Positions 7,047 to 14,404 of a stretch of 34,207 nt of DNA are shown here, piece by piece. The DNA comes from Dorea sp. AF36-15AT (GTDB taxonomy: Bacteria > Bacillota > Clostridia > Lachnospirales > Lachnospiraceae), in assembly GCF_003477705.1 (NCBI RefSeq), contig NZ_QUDV01000014.1:1-34207 (forward strand), in the 5' to 3' direction. The notes under the pieces were generated by a model. That model did no database searches, was not told the origin of the DNA, and saw nothing but the letters and a program-made list of their open reading frames with translations. The stretch's first letter is position 1, and the number at the start of each line of letters is the position of its first letter. The position numbers were made by a program, and so were the translations under genes.

Positions 7047-7721
7047 ATGGATTACATTATCAGTCCCTCCGTCATGTGTATGGATCTTATGAACCTTGGC
7101 GAGCAGATTAAGACACTTAACAAACACGTATCGATGTATCATGTAGACTTTATCGATGGCGTGTATCTCAAGAATTTTTCCATCACGCTGCCATTTATCG
7201 CGGCCATGCGCAAGATTACAAACGCTGCCCTCGATATTCACGTAATGTTAACCGATCCATTCTATTATCTGGATGATATGATCGAAGCCGGAAGCACTTA
7301 TCTGTCCTTCCATTCGGAAATGCTCATGAATGAAGCATTCCGCACAGCGCACTACCTGCACAAACACGGGCGCAAGCTTGGCGTAGTCCTGGTACCGGGC
7401 GCTCCGATTGAAATGATCTATCCTTACATTTCACATCTGGACAAGATCACCGTCATGATGGTCGATCCGGGATTTTCTGGAGGTATCTTCGTCCCGGAAG
7501 CTCTTGATACCGTTCGTAAGCTGAAGGAATTAAGAAAAGAAAAAGGCTATCATTACATCGTAGAAGCTGATGGACAGTGTAACGAAAAACATTTCACGGA
7601 ATTAAAGCAGGTCGGTGTGGAATCCTACATTGTCGGCAGCGGATTATTTGGTCTGATGAAACAAGGACTGACATTGGACGAAGCTTATTACCAGCTTATA
7701 AGAAATATTGAAAATGCATAA
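7047..7721 (+). CDS. alsE: Ribulose-phosphate/allulose-6-phosphate 3-epimerase family protein
   Basis: A 224-residue TIM-barrel epimerase that should interconvert ketose phosphates at C3, for example D-allulose-6-phosphate and D-fructose-6-phosphate. Metal and catalytic residues are present: H32 and D34 ('YHVDFIDG'), H65 ('DIHVML') and D175 ('VEADGQCN'). The start 'ISPSVMCMDLM' and the block 'HLDKITVMMVDPGFSGGIFVPE' follow E. coli AlsE (as I recall it) more closely than housekeeping Rpe. Its operon position behind a PTS regulator supports a catabolic role: a sugar brought in as a 6-phosphate by the PTS could be epimerised to fructose-6-phosphate. A pentulose-phosphate substrate remains possible. 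Confidence 0.85.
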   Translation: MDYIISPSVMCMDLMNLGEQIKTLNKHVSMYHVDFIDGVYLKNFSITLPFIAAMRKITNAALDIHVMLTDPFYYLDDMIEAGSTYLSFHSEMLMNEAFRTAHYLHKHGRKLGVVLVPGAPIEMIYPYISHLDKITVMMVDPGFSGGIFVPEALDTVRKLKELRKEKGYHYIVEADGQCNEKHFTELKQVGVESYIVGSGLFGLMKQGLTLDEAYYQLIRNIENA

Positions 7722-7735
7722 ATTATGATAAAGAA

Positions 7736-7787
7736 AAAGACAGTGTTTCAAGGATGATTGTCCATCCACAAAACAATGTCTTTTTTT
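7736..7787 (+). terminator. Intrinsic terminator of the regulator-epimerase operon
   Basis: Arms AAAGACAGTGTTT (7736-7748) and AAACAATGTCTTT (7771-7783), with one mismatch, are followed by a T-run to 7787. It begins about 14 bp after the epimerase stop. Confidence 0.88.
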
Positions 7788-7804
7788 GCTTCCCTTCAGA
7801 GCAA

Positions 7805-7912
7805 CCTTCAAATTGCTATACAGCACTTTGAAGGTGTAGCGTATCCGCCAAATAGATTTTACAGGAAAAAGTCTCATTTGTGCAAGCACAATTTGCCTTT
7901 TCCTGTAAATCT
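7805..7912. repeat. Two palindromic elements between convergent genes
   Basis: CCTTCAAA-N14-TTTGAAGG (7805-7834) is followed by a longer hairpin with arms AGATTTTACAGGAAAA (7854-7869) and TTTTCCTGTAAATCT (7898-7912), one bulged T. The loop of the second holds its own hairpin (TTGTGC-AA-GCACAA, 7878-7891). Neither has a clear U-tract after the stem on the minus strand, so they are not plain terminators for the dehydrogenase gene. They may be a small repeat element or an RNA-stabilising structure. Confidence 0.6.
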
Positions 7913-7958
7913 GCTTGTCTCTGAACGGTCGCATATTAGGATACTATAAATAAGTAAA

Positions 7959-9317
7959 TTAAGCTTCCTCATTTACGAATGCTACTACCTTCTTAGCAAG
8001 ATCCTCTGTTACACCAAGGTCAGCCATCATAGACAGCATTGTGTAACGTGCGCGAGTCTCTTTTGCGTAAAGCATTGCATTGTACAGACGGTCATCATCA
8101 AATCCAATCTGTGATGGAAGGTATGGAGCATCCAGACTCTTCAGGATCTCGATCATACGAGCTGCTGTTGGCATGTTGTCATCCATCAGTTTAACGATCT
8201 CATCCCAGTGAGCTTCGATTGCATCGATACGTTTCAGTCTGCCATTCACCTCATTCTTCTGAGATTCATGCTCCAGTGCAATGATAGAGCTTGCAGATGC
8301 ACCGTATACTTCATTGATCTTAGCTTCCCATGCTGCCTGATCGTAAGCTTTTGCTTTTTCACGTGCTGCATCGAAGTCTGGTCTGTTCTCACGCAGGAAC
8401 TCTGTCATCTTCAGGATCATAACTGTACCTACAGCTACCTTTGTACCGTGAAGTACCGGGATCTTGCCTTCCTGAAGTTCCAGTGTCTCCCAGAAATGAC
8501 ACATATGATGCTCGCATCCCGCTGCCGGACGAGAGTTACCGATAAAGCTCATTGCTACACCAGTAAGTACAAGTCCTTCCATAATGTCTCCGATTACCTT
8601 CGGATCTCTTGATGCTACGTTATCAGCGTCAGCTAATACATTTTCAATACAATCCGTTACCAGATTTACAATTTCATCACAGTAGTACTCATCATTAACT
8701 ACCTTAGAGATTCTCCAGTCATTCAGACATGTGAATTTACCAAGCAGATCTCCAAGTCCTGCAGATACCATTCTTGCAGGTGCTCCACAAAGAATATCTG
8801 TATCTCCGATAATAAACAGCGGTGTCTGAGCCGGGATTGTTGTCTTCATGCTGTTGATGATCAGAGCTGCTCCTGAAGAAGCAAATCCATCCATCGGTGC
8901 TGCTGTTGCAACGATTGCATAAGGAACTCCCATCTGGAAGCTGAAGAAACGGCACATATCGTTGATAGAACCTGTTCCTACTGCTACAACCAGATCACAA
9001 TCTCTGTCTGCATCAATCATAAGTTCTCCCAGTGCTTTCTCGTCCGGGATAAATCTCTTTCCCTTGAATACATGTGCTTTTGCTTTGATTCCGGCATCTT
9101 TCAGGATGTTCATTACTTTCTCTCCCGCAATACCGTATGTAATCTCATCACATGCGATGTATAAATTCTTAAATCCGTATTTCTCTACATATTCTGGCAG
9201 TGCCTTCATAGCTCCTGCGCTAACTGTTACACCTTCCAGTGTAGTAGAATGTGTTCTTCCACATGAACAATCAAATGGTTTTCCAAGATAATCTGCAAGC
9301 TTTAATGTCTTACTCAT
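7959..9317 (-). CDS. araM: AraM-type sn-glycerol-1-phosphate dehydrogenase (iron-containing ADH superfamily)
   Basis: A 452-residue NAD(P)-dependent dehydrogenase of the glycerol-dehydrogenase/3-dehydroquinate-synthase fold. Motifs include 'VVAVGTGSINDMCRFFSF' (dinucleotide loop), 'IVATAAPMDGFAS', 'AGLGDLLGKFTCLNDWRIS' and the metal site in 'RPAAGCEHHMCHFWE' plus 'LHGTKVAVGTV'. These are typical of Bacillus AraM, which reduces dihydroxyacetone phosphate to sn-glycerol-1-phosphate. The N-terminus has a CSCGRTHS cysteine pair seen in this family. ATG at 9317 is preferred, 8 nt after GGAAGG; a GTG one codon upstream is possible. It is transcribed alone, convergent with the epimerase operon, and may act on another polyol phosphate linked to the PTS sugar. 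Confidence 0.85.
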   Translation of the reverse strand: MSKTLKLADYLGKPFDCSCGRTHSTTLEGVTVSAGAMKALPEYVEKYGFKNLYIACDEITYGIAGEKVMNILKDAGIKAKAHVFKGKRFIPDEKALGELMIDADRDCDLVVAVGTGSINDMCRFFSFQMGVPYAIVATAAPMDGFASSGAALIINSMKTTIPAQTPLFIIGDTDILCGAPARMVSAGLGDLLGKFTCLNDWRISKVVNDEYYCDEIVNLVTDCIENVLADADNVASRDPKVIGDIMEGLVLTGVAMSFIGNSRPAAGCEHHMCHFWETLELQEGKIPVLHGTKVAVGTVMILKMTEFLRENRPDFDAAREKAKAYDQAAWEAKINEVYGASASSIIALEHESQKNEVNGRLKRIDAIEAHWDEIVKLMDDNMPTAARMIEILKSLDAPYLPSQIGFDDDRLYNAMLYAKETRARYTMLSMMADLGVTEDLAKKVVAFVNEEA

Positions 9318-9475
9318 CACACTAACCTTCCTTCAATTTAATAAAATCTGTTCTCTCTAAAAACGCAAACCAAAATTACAAGTCCACGCTATCCTTAACC
9401 TAGTCTATCAAACATAAAGCTTCAGACACTCCGAATAAAATTCGCAATGCAAAATATTTTTTTAACGACTTGCGC

Positions 9476-9510
9476 AAAAAAATTGCGTAATTGATATTCC
9501 AATTACGCAA
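9476..9510 (-). terminator. Intrinsic terminator of the gntR-clpC-radA operon
   Basis: On the minus strand an 11-bp perfect stem (arms TTGCGTAATTG and CAATTACGCAA, 9483-9510, 6-nt loop) is followed by seven U (9482-9476). It lies about 60 bp after the radA stop. The stem contains the AATTACGCAA word that also occurs at 4219-4228. Confidence 0.88.
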
Positions 9511-9569
9511 TCATTATTTGTAAGCTATTTCCTACATTACCACACTGATTTATTTTTCCACTTCCCAAT

Positions 9570-10928
9570 TTAAATCAGATTCATTGCCTGATTTACCGAT
9601 TTTACACCAATGACTTCAATTCCTTCGATCTTTTTCAGCATATCTTTGGACACCTGCGGCATAATACATGTTTTAAATCCAAGCTTTCTTGCTTCTGCCA
9701 CACGCTGTTCCGGCATACTCACCGCACGCACTTCGCCGCTCAGTCCCACTTCACCGAATACGATCGTTCCCGGCGAGATCGACTGGTTCTTGTAGCTGGA
9801 CACGATCGCCATGACAATTCCCAGATCGATCGCAGGCTCATTCATGCGGATACCACCCGCAATATTGATATATGCATCGTAATTCGAAAGCGGAAGTCCC
9901 ACTCGCTTTTCCAGCACTGCCATCAGCAGGTTCACTCTATTATAATCTGTACCTGCTGCTGTACGCCTTGGCATACCAAAATTACTCCGACACACCAGTG
10001 CCTGAATCTCCATCAGAATCGGGCGTGTTCCTTCCATTGAGCATGCCACGACTGATCCGGATGCATCCTCCGGGCGACCGTTCAACATATATTCCGACGG
10101 ATTCGGCACTTCCTCCAGTCCGGTCTCCCTCATTTCAAACACACCGATCTCATTGGTGGATCCAAAACGGTTCTTCACGCCTCTCAGAATACGATATGAC
10201 GCATGACGGTCTCCTTCAAAATACAGCACGGTATCTACCATATGCTCCAACACTCTCGGCCCTGCCACGGTACCTTCCTTGGTCACATGACCTACAATAA
10301 ATATGGTAATATTTAATCCCTTTGCAATCTGCATCAGCGTATTAGTCGCCTCTCGCACCTGCGACACACTTCCCGGTGCCGCTGTCACTTCCTCACTGTA
10401 CATGGTCTGAATCGAGTCAATCACTGCCACCGCCGGATGCTCTCTCTCGATCACCTGGCGAATTGTTTCCAGATTCGTCTCACACAACAACAGCAGATGG
10501 TCACTGAATGTCCCCATCCGATTCGCTCTCAGTTTAATCTGCTTTAATGACTCCTCACCGGAAATGTAAAGCACCTTTCGTCCCTGATCTGATAACCGCT
10601 TACACACCTGCAACAGCAAGGTTGACTTACCGATTCCCGGATCTCCACCAACCAACACCAGTGATCCCGGTACGACTCCACCACCCAATACACGGTCTAA
10701 TTCCTCAATCTCCGTCTGCATCCGGTCTTCCTGATCGGTAGACACGCTGGATAATGTCACAACCTCTGCTTCACGCACTGTATTCTTTGCAGCCGTACCC
10801 TTTGATACCGTCACCTTTTCCTCTACAAATGTATTCCATTCCCTGCACATCGGACACTGCCCAAGCCATTTGCTTTCTTCATGTCCGCAGTTCTGGCAGA
10901 AATATATACTCTTTTTCGCTTTCGCCAC
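9570..10928 (-). CDS. radA: DNA repair protein RadA
   Basis: A 452-residue RecA-like DNA repair helicase that processes recombination intermediates. It has an N-terminal zinc finger (C11, C14, C25, C28), Walker A 'GGDPGIGKST', the RadA-specific 'KNRFGSTNEIG' motif and a C-terminal Lon-protease-like domain ('DYNRVNLLMAVLEKRVG', 'AIDLGIVMAIVSS', 'FGEVGLSGEVRAV'). The start is the GTG at 10928, preceded by GGGAGGT. An in-frame ATG at 10976 lacks a ribosome site and would add 16 non-family residues. The length is normal. It is the last gene of the operon headed by gntR-clpC, a linkage with clpC that is common in Firmicutes. Confidence 0.97.
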   Translation of the reverse strand: MAKAKKSIYFCQNCGHEESKWLGQCPMCREWNTFVEEKVTVSKGTAAKNTVREAEVVTLSSVSTDQEDRMQTEIEELDRVLGGGVVPGSLVLVGGDPGIGKSTLLLQVCKRLSDQGRKVLYISGEESLKQIKLRANRMGTFSDHLLLLCETNLETIRQVIEREHPAVAVIDSIQTMYSEEVTAAPGSVSQVREATNTLMQIAKGLNITIFIVGHVTKEGTVAGPRVLEHMVDTVLYFEGDRHASYRILRGVKNRFGSTNEIGVFEMRETGLEEVPNPSEYMLNGRPEDASGSVVACSMEGTRPILMEIQALVCRSNFGMPRRTAAGTDYNRVNLLMAVLEKRVGLPLSNYDAYINIAGGIRMNEPAIDLGIVMAIVSSYKNQSISPGTIVFGEVGLSGEVRAVSMPEQRVAEARKLGFKTCIMPQVSKDMLKKIEGIEVIGVKSVNQAMNLI

Positions 10929-10987
10929 CCGGTTACCTCCCATTAACATTATGCTGTTGAACTCACAAGTCCCCAACTATGATGCAA

Positions 10988-11014
10988 CGAGGGGCCGCAA
11001 TCTGCTGCCCCTCG
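10988..11014 (-). other. GC-rich hairpin between the endosialidase-like gene and radA
   Basis: CGAGGGGC (10988-10995) pairs with GCCCCTCG (11007-11014) across an 11-nt loop, 20 bp after the upstream stop codon. No U-run follows on the minus strand, so it is more likely a partial terminator or RNA-processing/stability element that lowers radA expression. Confidence 0.6.
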
Positions 11015-11034
11015 CAATCTCTTACATATTTTAC

Positions 11035-11448
11035 TTATTTCTTTTTAACCTTGATTTCTACGGTTCTGTTCGGATCCATCTCAGCACTCACGCTGATCTT
11101 ACCACTCAGGTTCGTCTTCATGGTTCCAATATTGACATCGTCCATGTAGATCACATACTCTGTATCAGCTTCAAGCTCCAGTGTTACCTGAATATCTTTA
11201 TCAGCAGATACATTGAATACTACTTCATCTGCAGATGCTTTGAAGTTCTCTACCGCTGTTCCCGGCACGGATTCGTATACGAACATGCCGTTCTTTTCAA
11301 GCTTCGTGATCTCGTTAAAGGTCTTTACTTTATATATATCGCCCTGAAATTCGAATCCATCCAGTTTGGTCTTGGATCCCAATGTGTAATCTCCAAAGCT
11401 AAGTGTTCCGTCATTTTCTGCTCTCAACAGTTCTTTTACTACTGCCAT
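11035..11448 (-). CDS. Small Lachnospiraceae protein often labelled 'endosialidase'; function unknown
   Basis: A 137-residue soluble, strand-rich protein beginning MAVVKELLRAENDGTLSFGDYTL. Close relatives, as I remember them, occur widely in Lachnospiraceae near clpC/radA and carry the name 'endosialidase', but no sialidase motif (Asp-box or catalytic Arg triad) is visible and the name should not be trusted. The core 'DIYKVKTFNEITKLEKNGMFVYESVPGTAVENF' and 'YMDDVNIGTMKTNLSGKISVS' look like two beta-sandwich repeats. The start at 11448 has an AGGAGG site; longer in-frame starts run into an untranslated leader. It lies 75 bp after clpC, with a possible weak promoter (TACAAT at 11508-11503) in the gap. 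Confidence 0.75.
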   Translation of the reverse strand: MAVVKELLRAENDGTLSFGDYTLGSKTKLDGFEFQGDIYKVKTFNEITKLEKNGMFVYESVPGTAVENFKASADEVVFNVSADKDIQVTLELEADTEYVIYMDDVNIGTMKTNLSGKISVSAEMDPNRTVEIKVKKK

Positions 11449-11523
11449 AGTTTTATCCTCCTGGAATTTCTGTTCATCTAGCGCGTTCGTCGCTATACGC
11501 TCATTGTACCACATCGTTCCCCG

Positions 11524-13956
11524 TTACGCTTCAACTTTTACAAAGAATTTTATTTCTTTTTTATGAAGTCCCGCTTCTACATGATCGCCGGATTTAATCT
11601 CTCCGGACAGGATCGCATCTGCGAGTGCATCTTCTAACTGATTCTGGATCGCACGGCGGAGCGGGCGGGCGCCGTATTTCTGGTTGGTTCCGGTCTCTAC
11701 GATGTGCTTCTTCACAGAATCACGGATGGTCAACGTGATATTAAGCTGCTCTTTAGCGCGCTTCGTTATTTCTTTGCACATGAGTCCTGTAATCTTCTTC
11801 ATCTCATCTGATCCCAGTGAATGGAATACGATGATCTCATCGATTCGGTTCAGAAATTCCGGACGGAATACCAGCTTGATCTCATTCATCACGTTAGACT
11901 TCATACGCTTGTAGTCCGCACCTTTGTCTTCTTTGGTCACGAATCCAAGACGCTTCGGGTCAATGATTGCCTGTGCTCCGGCATTGGAGGTCATAATGAT
12001 AACCGTATTGCGGAAATCTACTTTTCTTCCCTGGGAATCGGTAATATGACCATCATCCAATACCTGTAACAGAATGTTAAATACATCCGGATGCGCTTTC
12101 TCAATCTCATCAAACAGGACTACTGAATACGGATGTCTTCTCACCTGCTCAGATAACTGTCCGCCATCATCGTGGCCCACGTATCCCGGAGGCGAACCGA
12201 TCATTTTCGACACGCTGTGCTTCTCCATGTATTCAGACATATCTACCCGGATCATGGCATTTTCATCACCAAACAATGCCTCCGCCAGCGCTTTTGACAG
12301 CTCTGTCTTACCAACCCCGGTAGGACCCAGGAACAGGAAAGATCCGATCGGTCTGTTTGGATCTTTTAATCCGACTCTGCCTCGTCTTACTGCCTTTGCA
12401 ACTGCTGTAACGGCTTCGTCCTGACCGATCACGCGTTTGTGCAGTGTCTTTTCCAGCTTGCGCAGACGCTCGCTCTCTGATTCTGCAAGCTTCTGCACCG
12501 GAATCTTCGTCCACTCTGATACAACAGCAGCGATATCTTCTTCGGTAACTGTGACCTGACGGTCTTTGTTCTTTTTCTGAAAGCGGTTACGCGCCTGATC
12601 TAATTTCTTTTCTGCTGCAATCTGTTCTTTGTGGAGAGTCGACGCCTCTGTCATATTGCCTTCCCGGATTGCTTCTTCTTTCTGGACCTTCAGATTATCA
12701 ATCACCTGCTCCAGTTCTTCGATACTGTCCGGCACTTTGAATCCACGGAGGCTTACCTTTGAGCATGCCTCATCCAACACATCGATTGCCTTATCCGGCA
12801 GGAAACGGTCATTCACATATCGCACAGATAATGCGACCGCACTTTCCAATGCTTCCTGCTCTACCGTCACATGATGATGATTCTCATAACGACTCTTTAA
12901 ACCTTCCAGAATCTCCAGGCACTGCTCCTTGGTTGGTTCCTCCACCGTAACCGGCTGGAATCTCCGTTCCAGCGCTGCGTCTTTTTCGATATATTTGCGA
13001 TACTCACCAATGGTTGTAGCACCGATCAGCTGAATCTCACTTCTTGCCAGCGACGGCTTCAGGATATTGGACGCATCCATGGCTCCCTCAGCACCTCCGG
13101 CCCCGATAATGGTATGCACCTCATCCAGGAACAGAATCACATTACCTGCTGCCTTCACTTCCTGAATCAGCTTCTTCATACGTTCTTCAAATTCACCACG
13201 ATACTTGGAACCGGCGATCATGCTGGCAAGATCCATGGTAAATATCTTCTTCTCTTTCATGCCTTCCGGCACCAGTCCACCGGAAATGCGCTGTGCCAGT
13301 CCTTCGATCACTGCAGTCTTGCCGACACCCGGCTCCCCTACGAGGCACGGATTGTTCTTGGTTCTTCTGCTGAGGATCTGCATCAGTCTGCCAATCTCCT
13401 GTTCTCTCCCAATCACAGGATCTAACTTTCCCTCTGCGGCCTGTTCTGTAAGATCTGTACCAAACTGCTCCAGCACACCTTTCTTTCTTCCCTCACCCTG
13501 AAGGTCTGACATATATTCATTAATATCTGCGCCCACTGCCAGCATAATATCCTGATACAGCTTCTGCATATTCACATTTAACGTCTGCAGAATCCGGGAT
13601 GCCACGCAGTCAGCATCATTTAAAACAGCAAGGAGCAAATGCTCGGTTCCCACTTCTTTTGCTTTCAGATGCTGCGCTTCTCCTGCTGCTTCTTCTAAGA
13701 TAAACTGCAGTCTCGGGCTCTCCATCGGCTTGCCGGATATCTCCATATCTTCCGGCGGAGTCACCAGTTCATTCATGATCTTCAGCATGTCTTCCTCTTT
13801 GACTCCATTCATATCCAGCACCTGACCGGCTACGCCGGAATAGATCTTGCTGAGTCCGATCAGCAGATGCTCCGTGCCGACATAAGGATGCTGCATCAGC
13901 TTCGCCGACTCAGCTGCAAGCTTCAGCACTTCCTGTGCCTGTGTTGTATAATTCAT
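11524..13956 (-). CDS. clpC: ATP-dependent Clp protease ATP-binding subunit ClpC
   Basis: An 810-residue Hsp100 unfoldase that feeds substrates to ClpP. Domains: two Clp-N repeats (about 1-145), AAA+ D1 with Walker A 'GEPGVGKTAV' and 'FLDEVHTIIGAGGAEG', a middle coiled coil (about 405-465) and D2 with 'GPTGVGKTELSKAL', 'SEYMEKHSVSKMIGSPPGYVG' and a 'KLGFV' element in 'PKRLGFVTKED' near the ClpP-contact area. The length is normal for ClpC. An AGGAGG site precedes ATG, and the gene starts 6 bp after the GntR gene, so the two are co-transcribed. There is no ctsR, mcsA or mcsB here; in Bacillus those encode the repressor and arginine kinase that act with ClpC. Confidence 0.97.
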   Translation of the reverse strand: MNYTTQAQEVLKLAAESAKLMQHPYVGTEHLLIGLSKIYSGVAGQVLDMNGVKEEDMLKIMNELVTPPEDMEISGKPMESPRLQFILEEAAGEAQHLKAKEVGTEHLLLAVLNDADCVASRILQTLNVNMQKLYQDIMLAVGADINEYMSDLQGEGRKKGVLEQFGTDLTEQAAEGKLDPVIGREQEIGRLMQILSRRTKNNPCLVGEPGVGKTAVIEGLAQRISGGLVPEGMKEKKIFTMDLASMIAGSKYRGEFEERMKKLIQEVKAAGNVILFLDEVHTIIGAGGAEGAMDASNILKPSLARSEIQLIGATTIGEYRKYIEKDAALERRFQPVTVEEPTKEQCLEILEGLKSRYENHHHVTVEQEALESAVALSVRYVNDRFLPDKAIDVLDEACSKVSLRGFKVPDSIEELEQVIDNLKVQKEEAIREGNMTEASTLHKEQIAAEKKLDQARNRFQKKNKDRQVTVTEEDIAAVVSEWTKIPVQKLAESESERLRKLEKTLHKRVIGQDEAVTAVAKAVRRGRVGLKDPNRPIGSFLFLGPTGVGKTELSKALAEALFGDENAMIRVDMSEYMEKHSVSKMIGSPPGYVGHDDGGQLSEQVRRHPYSVVLFDEIEKAHPDVFNILLQVLDDGHITDSQGRKVDFRNTVIIMTSNAGAQAIIDPKRLGFVTKEDKGADYKRMKSNVMNEIKLVFRPEFLNRIDEIIVFHSLGSDEMKKITGLMCKEITKRAKEQLNITLTIRDSVKKHIVETGTNQKYGARPLRRAIQNQLEDALADAILSGEIKSGDHVEAGLHKKEIKFFVKVEA

Positions 13957-13962
13957 TCTGTA

Positions 13963-14337
13963 TTATCCTCCTATCATCTCGTCATAGATCTCATCCACCA
14001 TCTCGTGTACTTCTACTCTGCTGATATCCTTGCAGAGTCCTCTCGCCAACAGGATTCGAAGCTGTGCTCTCATCTTCTCCACCGCCTCGATCTTATTCAC
14101 ATCAAGAGAGATCACAGCTCCCTTCCTTCTGTCAAGCTGAATATATCCCTCCTGCTTCAGTACCGTATAGGCTTTGTTGACCGTGTGCATATTAATGCCC
14201 ACCGTCTCTGCAAGCTGACGCACCGATGGAAGAGATTCACCCTCCTGTATCTCAGATGTGGCGATTCCCATAATGATCTGATTCCTGAGCTGTATGTAGA
14301 TTGCTTCATCACTATTGAAGTCAATTTCAATAATCAT
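13963..14337 (-). CDS. GntR-family transcription regulator, YtrA type
   Basis: A 124-residue repressor. Its winged HTH (about 10-78) has the YtrA pattern 'IYIQLRNQIIMGIATSEIQEGESLPSVRQLAETVGINMHTVNKAYTVLKQEGYIQLDRRKGAVIS', followed by a short helical tail of about 45 residues instead of a large effector domain. It is the first gene of the clpC operon, 6 bp ahead of clpC, and probably controls its own promoter. TGTTAYA-type direct repeats (TGTTACA and TGTTATA, 14356-14372) lie just after the -10 box and may be its operator. This is inferred from position; a stress signal is not visible. Confidence 0.92.
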   Translation of the reverse strand: MIIEIDFNSDEAIYIQLRNQIIMGIATSEIQEGESLPSVRQLAETVGINMHTVNKAYTVLKQEGYIQLDRRKGAVISLDVNKIEAVEKMRAQLRILLARGLCKDISRVEVHEMVDEIYDEMIGG

Positions 14338-14375
14338 CGTCTTATCGCTTCCTTTGTTACAATTTTGTTATACCC

Positions 14376-14404
14376 ATAGTAGCACAGGCATTATTTCATT
14401 GCAA
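14376..14404 (-). promoter_or_regulatory. Sigma-A promoter of gntR-clpC operon
   Basis: Minus strand: TTGCAA (14404-14399), 17-bp spacer, extended -10 TGC-TACTAT (14381-14376). It overlaps the stop codon of the upstream MATE gene and lies about 38 bp before the GntR start. Confidence 0.75.

Noticed and set aside
10870..11481. 203-residue plus-strand frame opposite the endosialidase-like gene
   Set aside because: Antisense shadow with Cys/Phe/Tyr-rich composition and no family match; the minus-strand gene has a proper start and operon context.
13867..14379. 170-residue plus-strand frame across the clpC-gntR junction
   Set aside because: It is antisense to two well-supported genes, has no ribosome site and shows the His/Leu/Ser-rich composition of a shadow frame.
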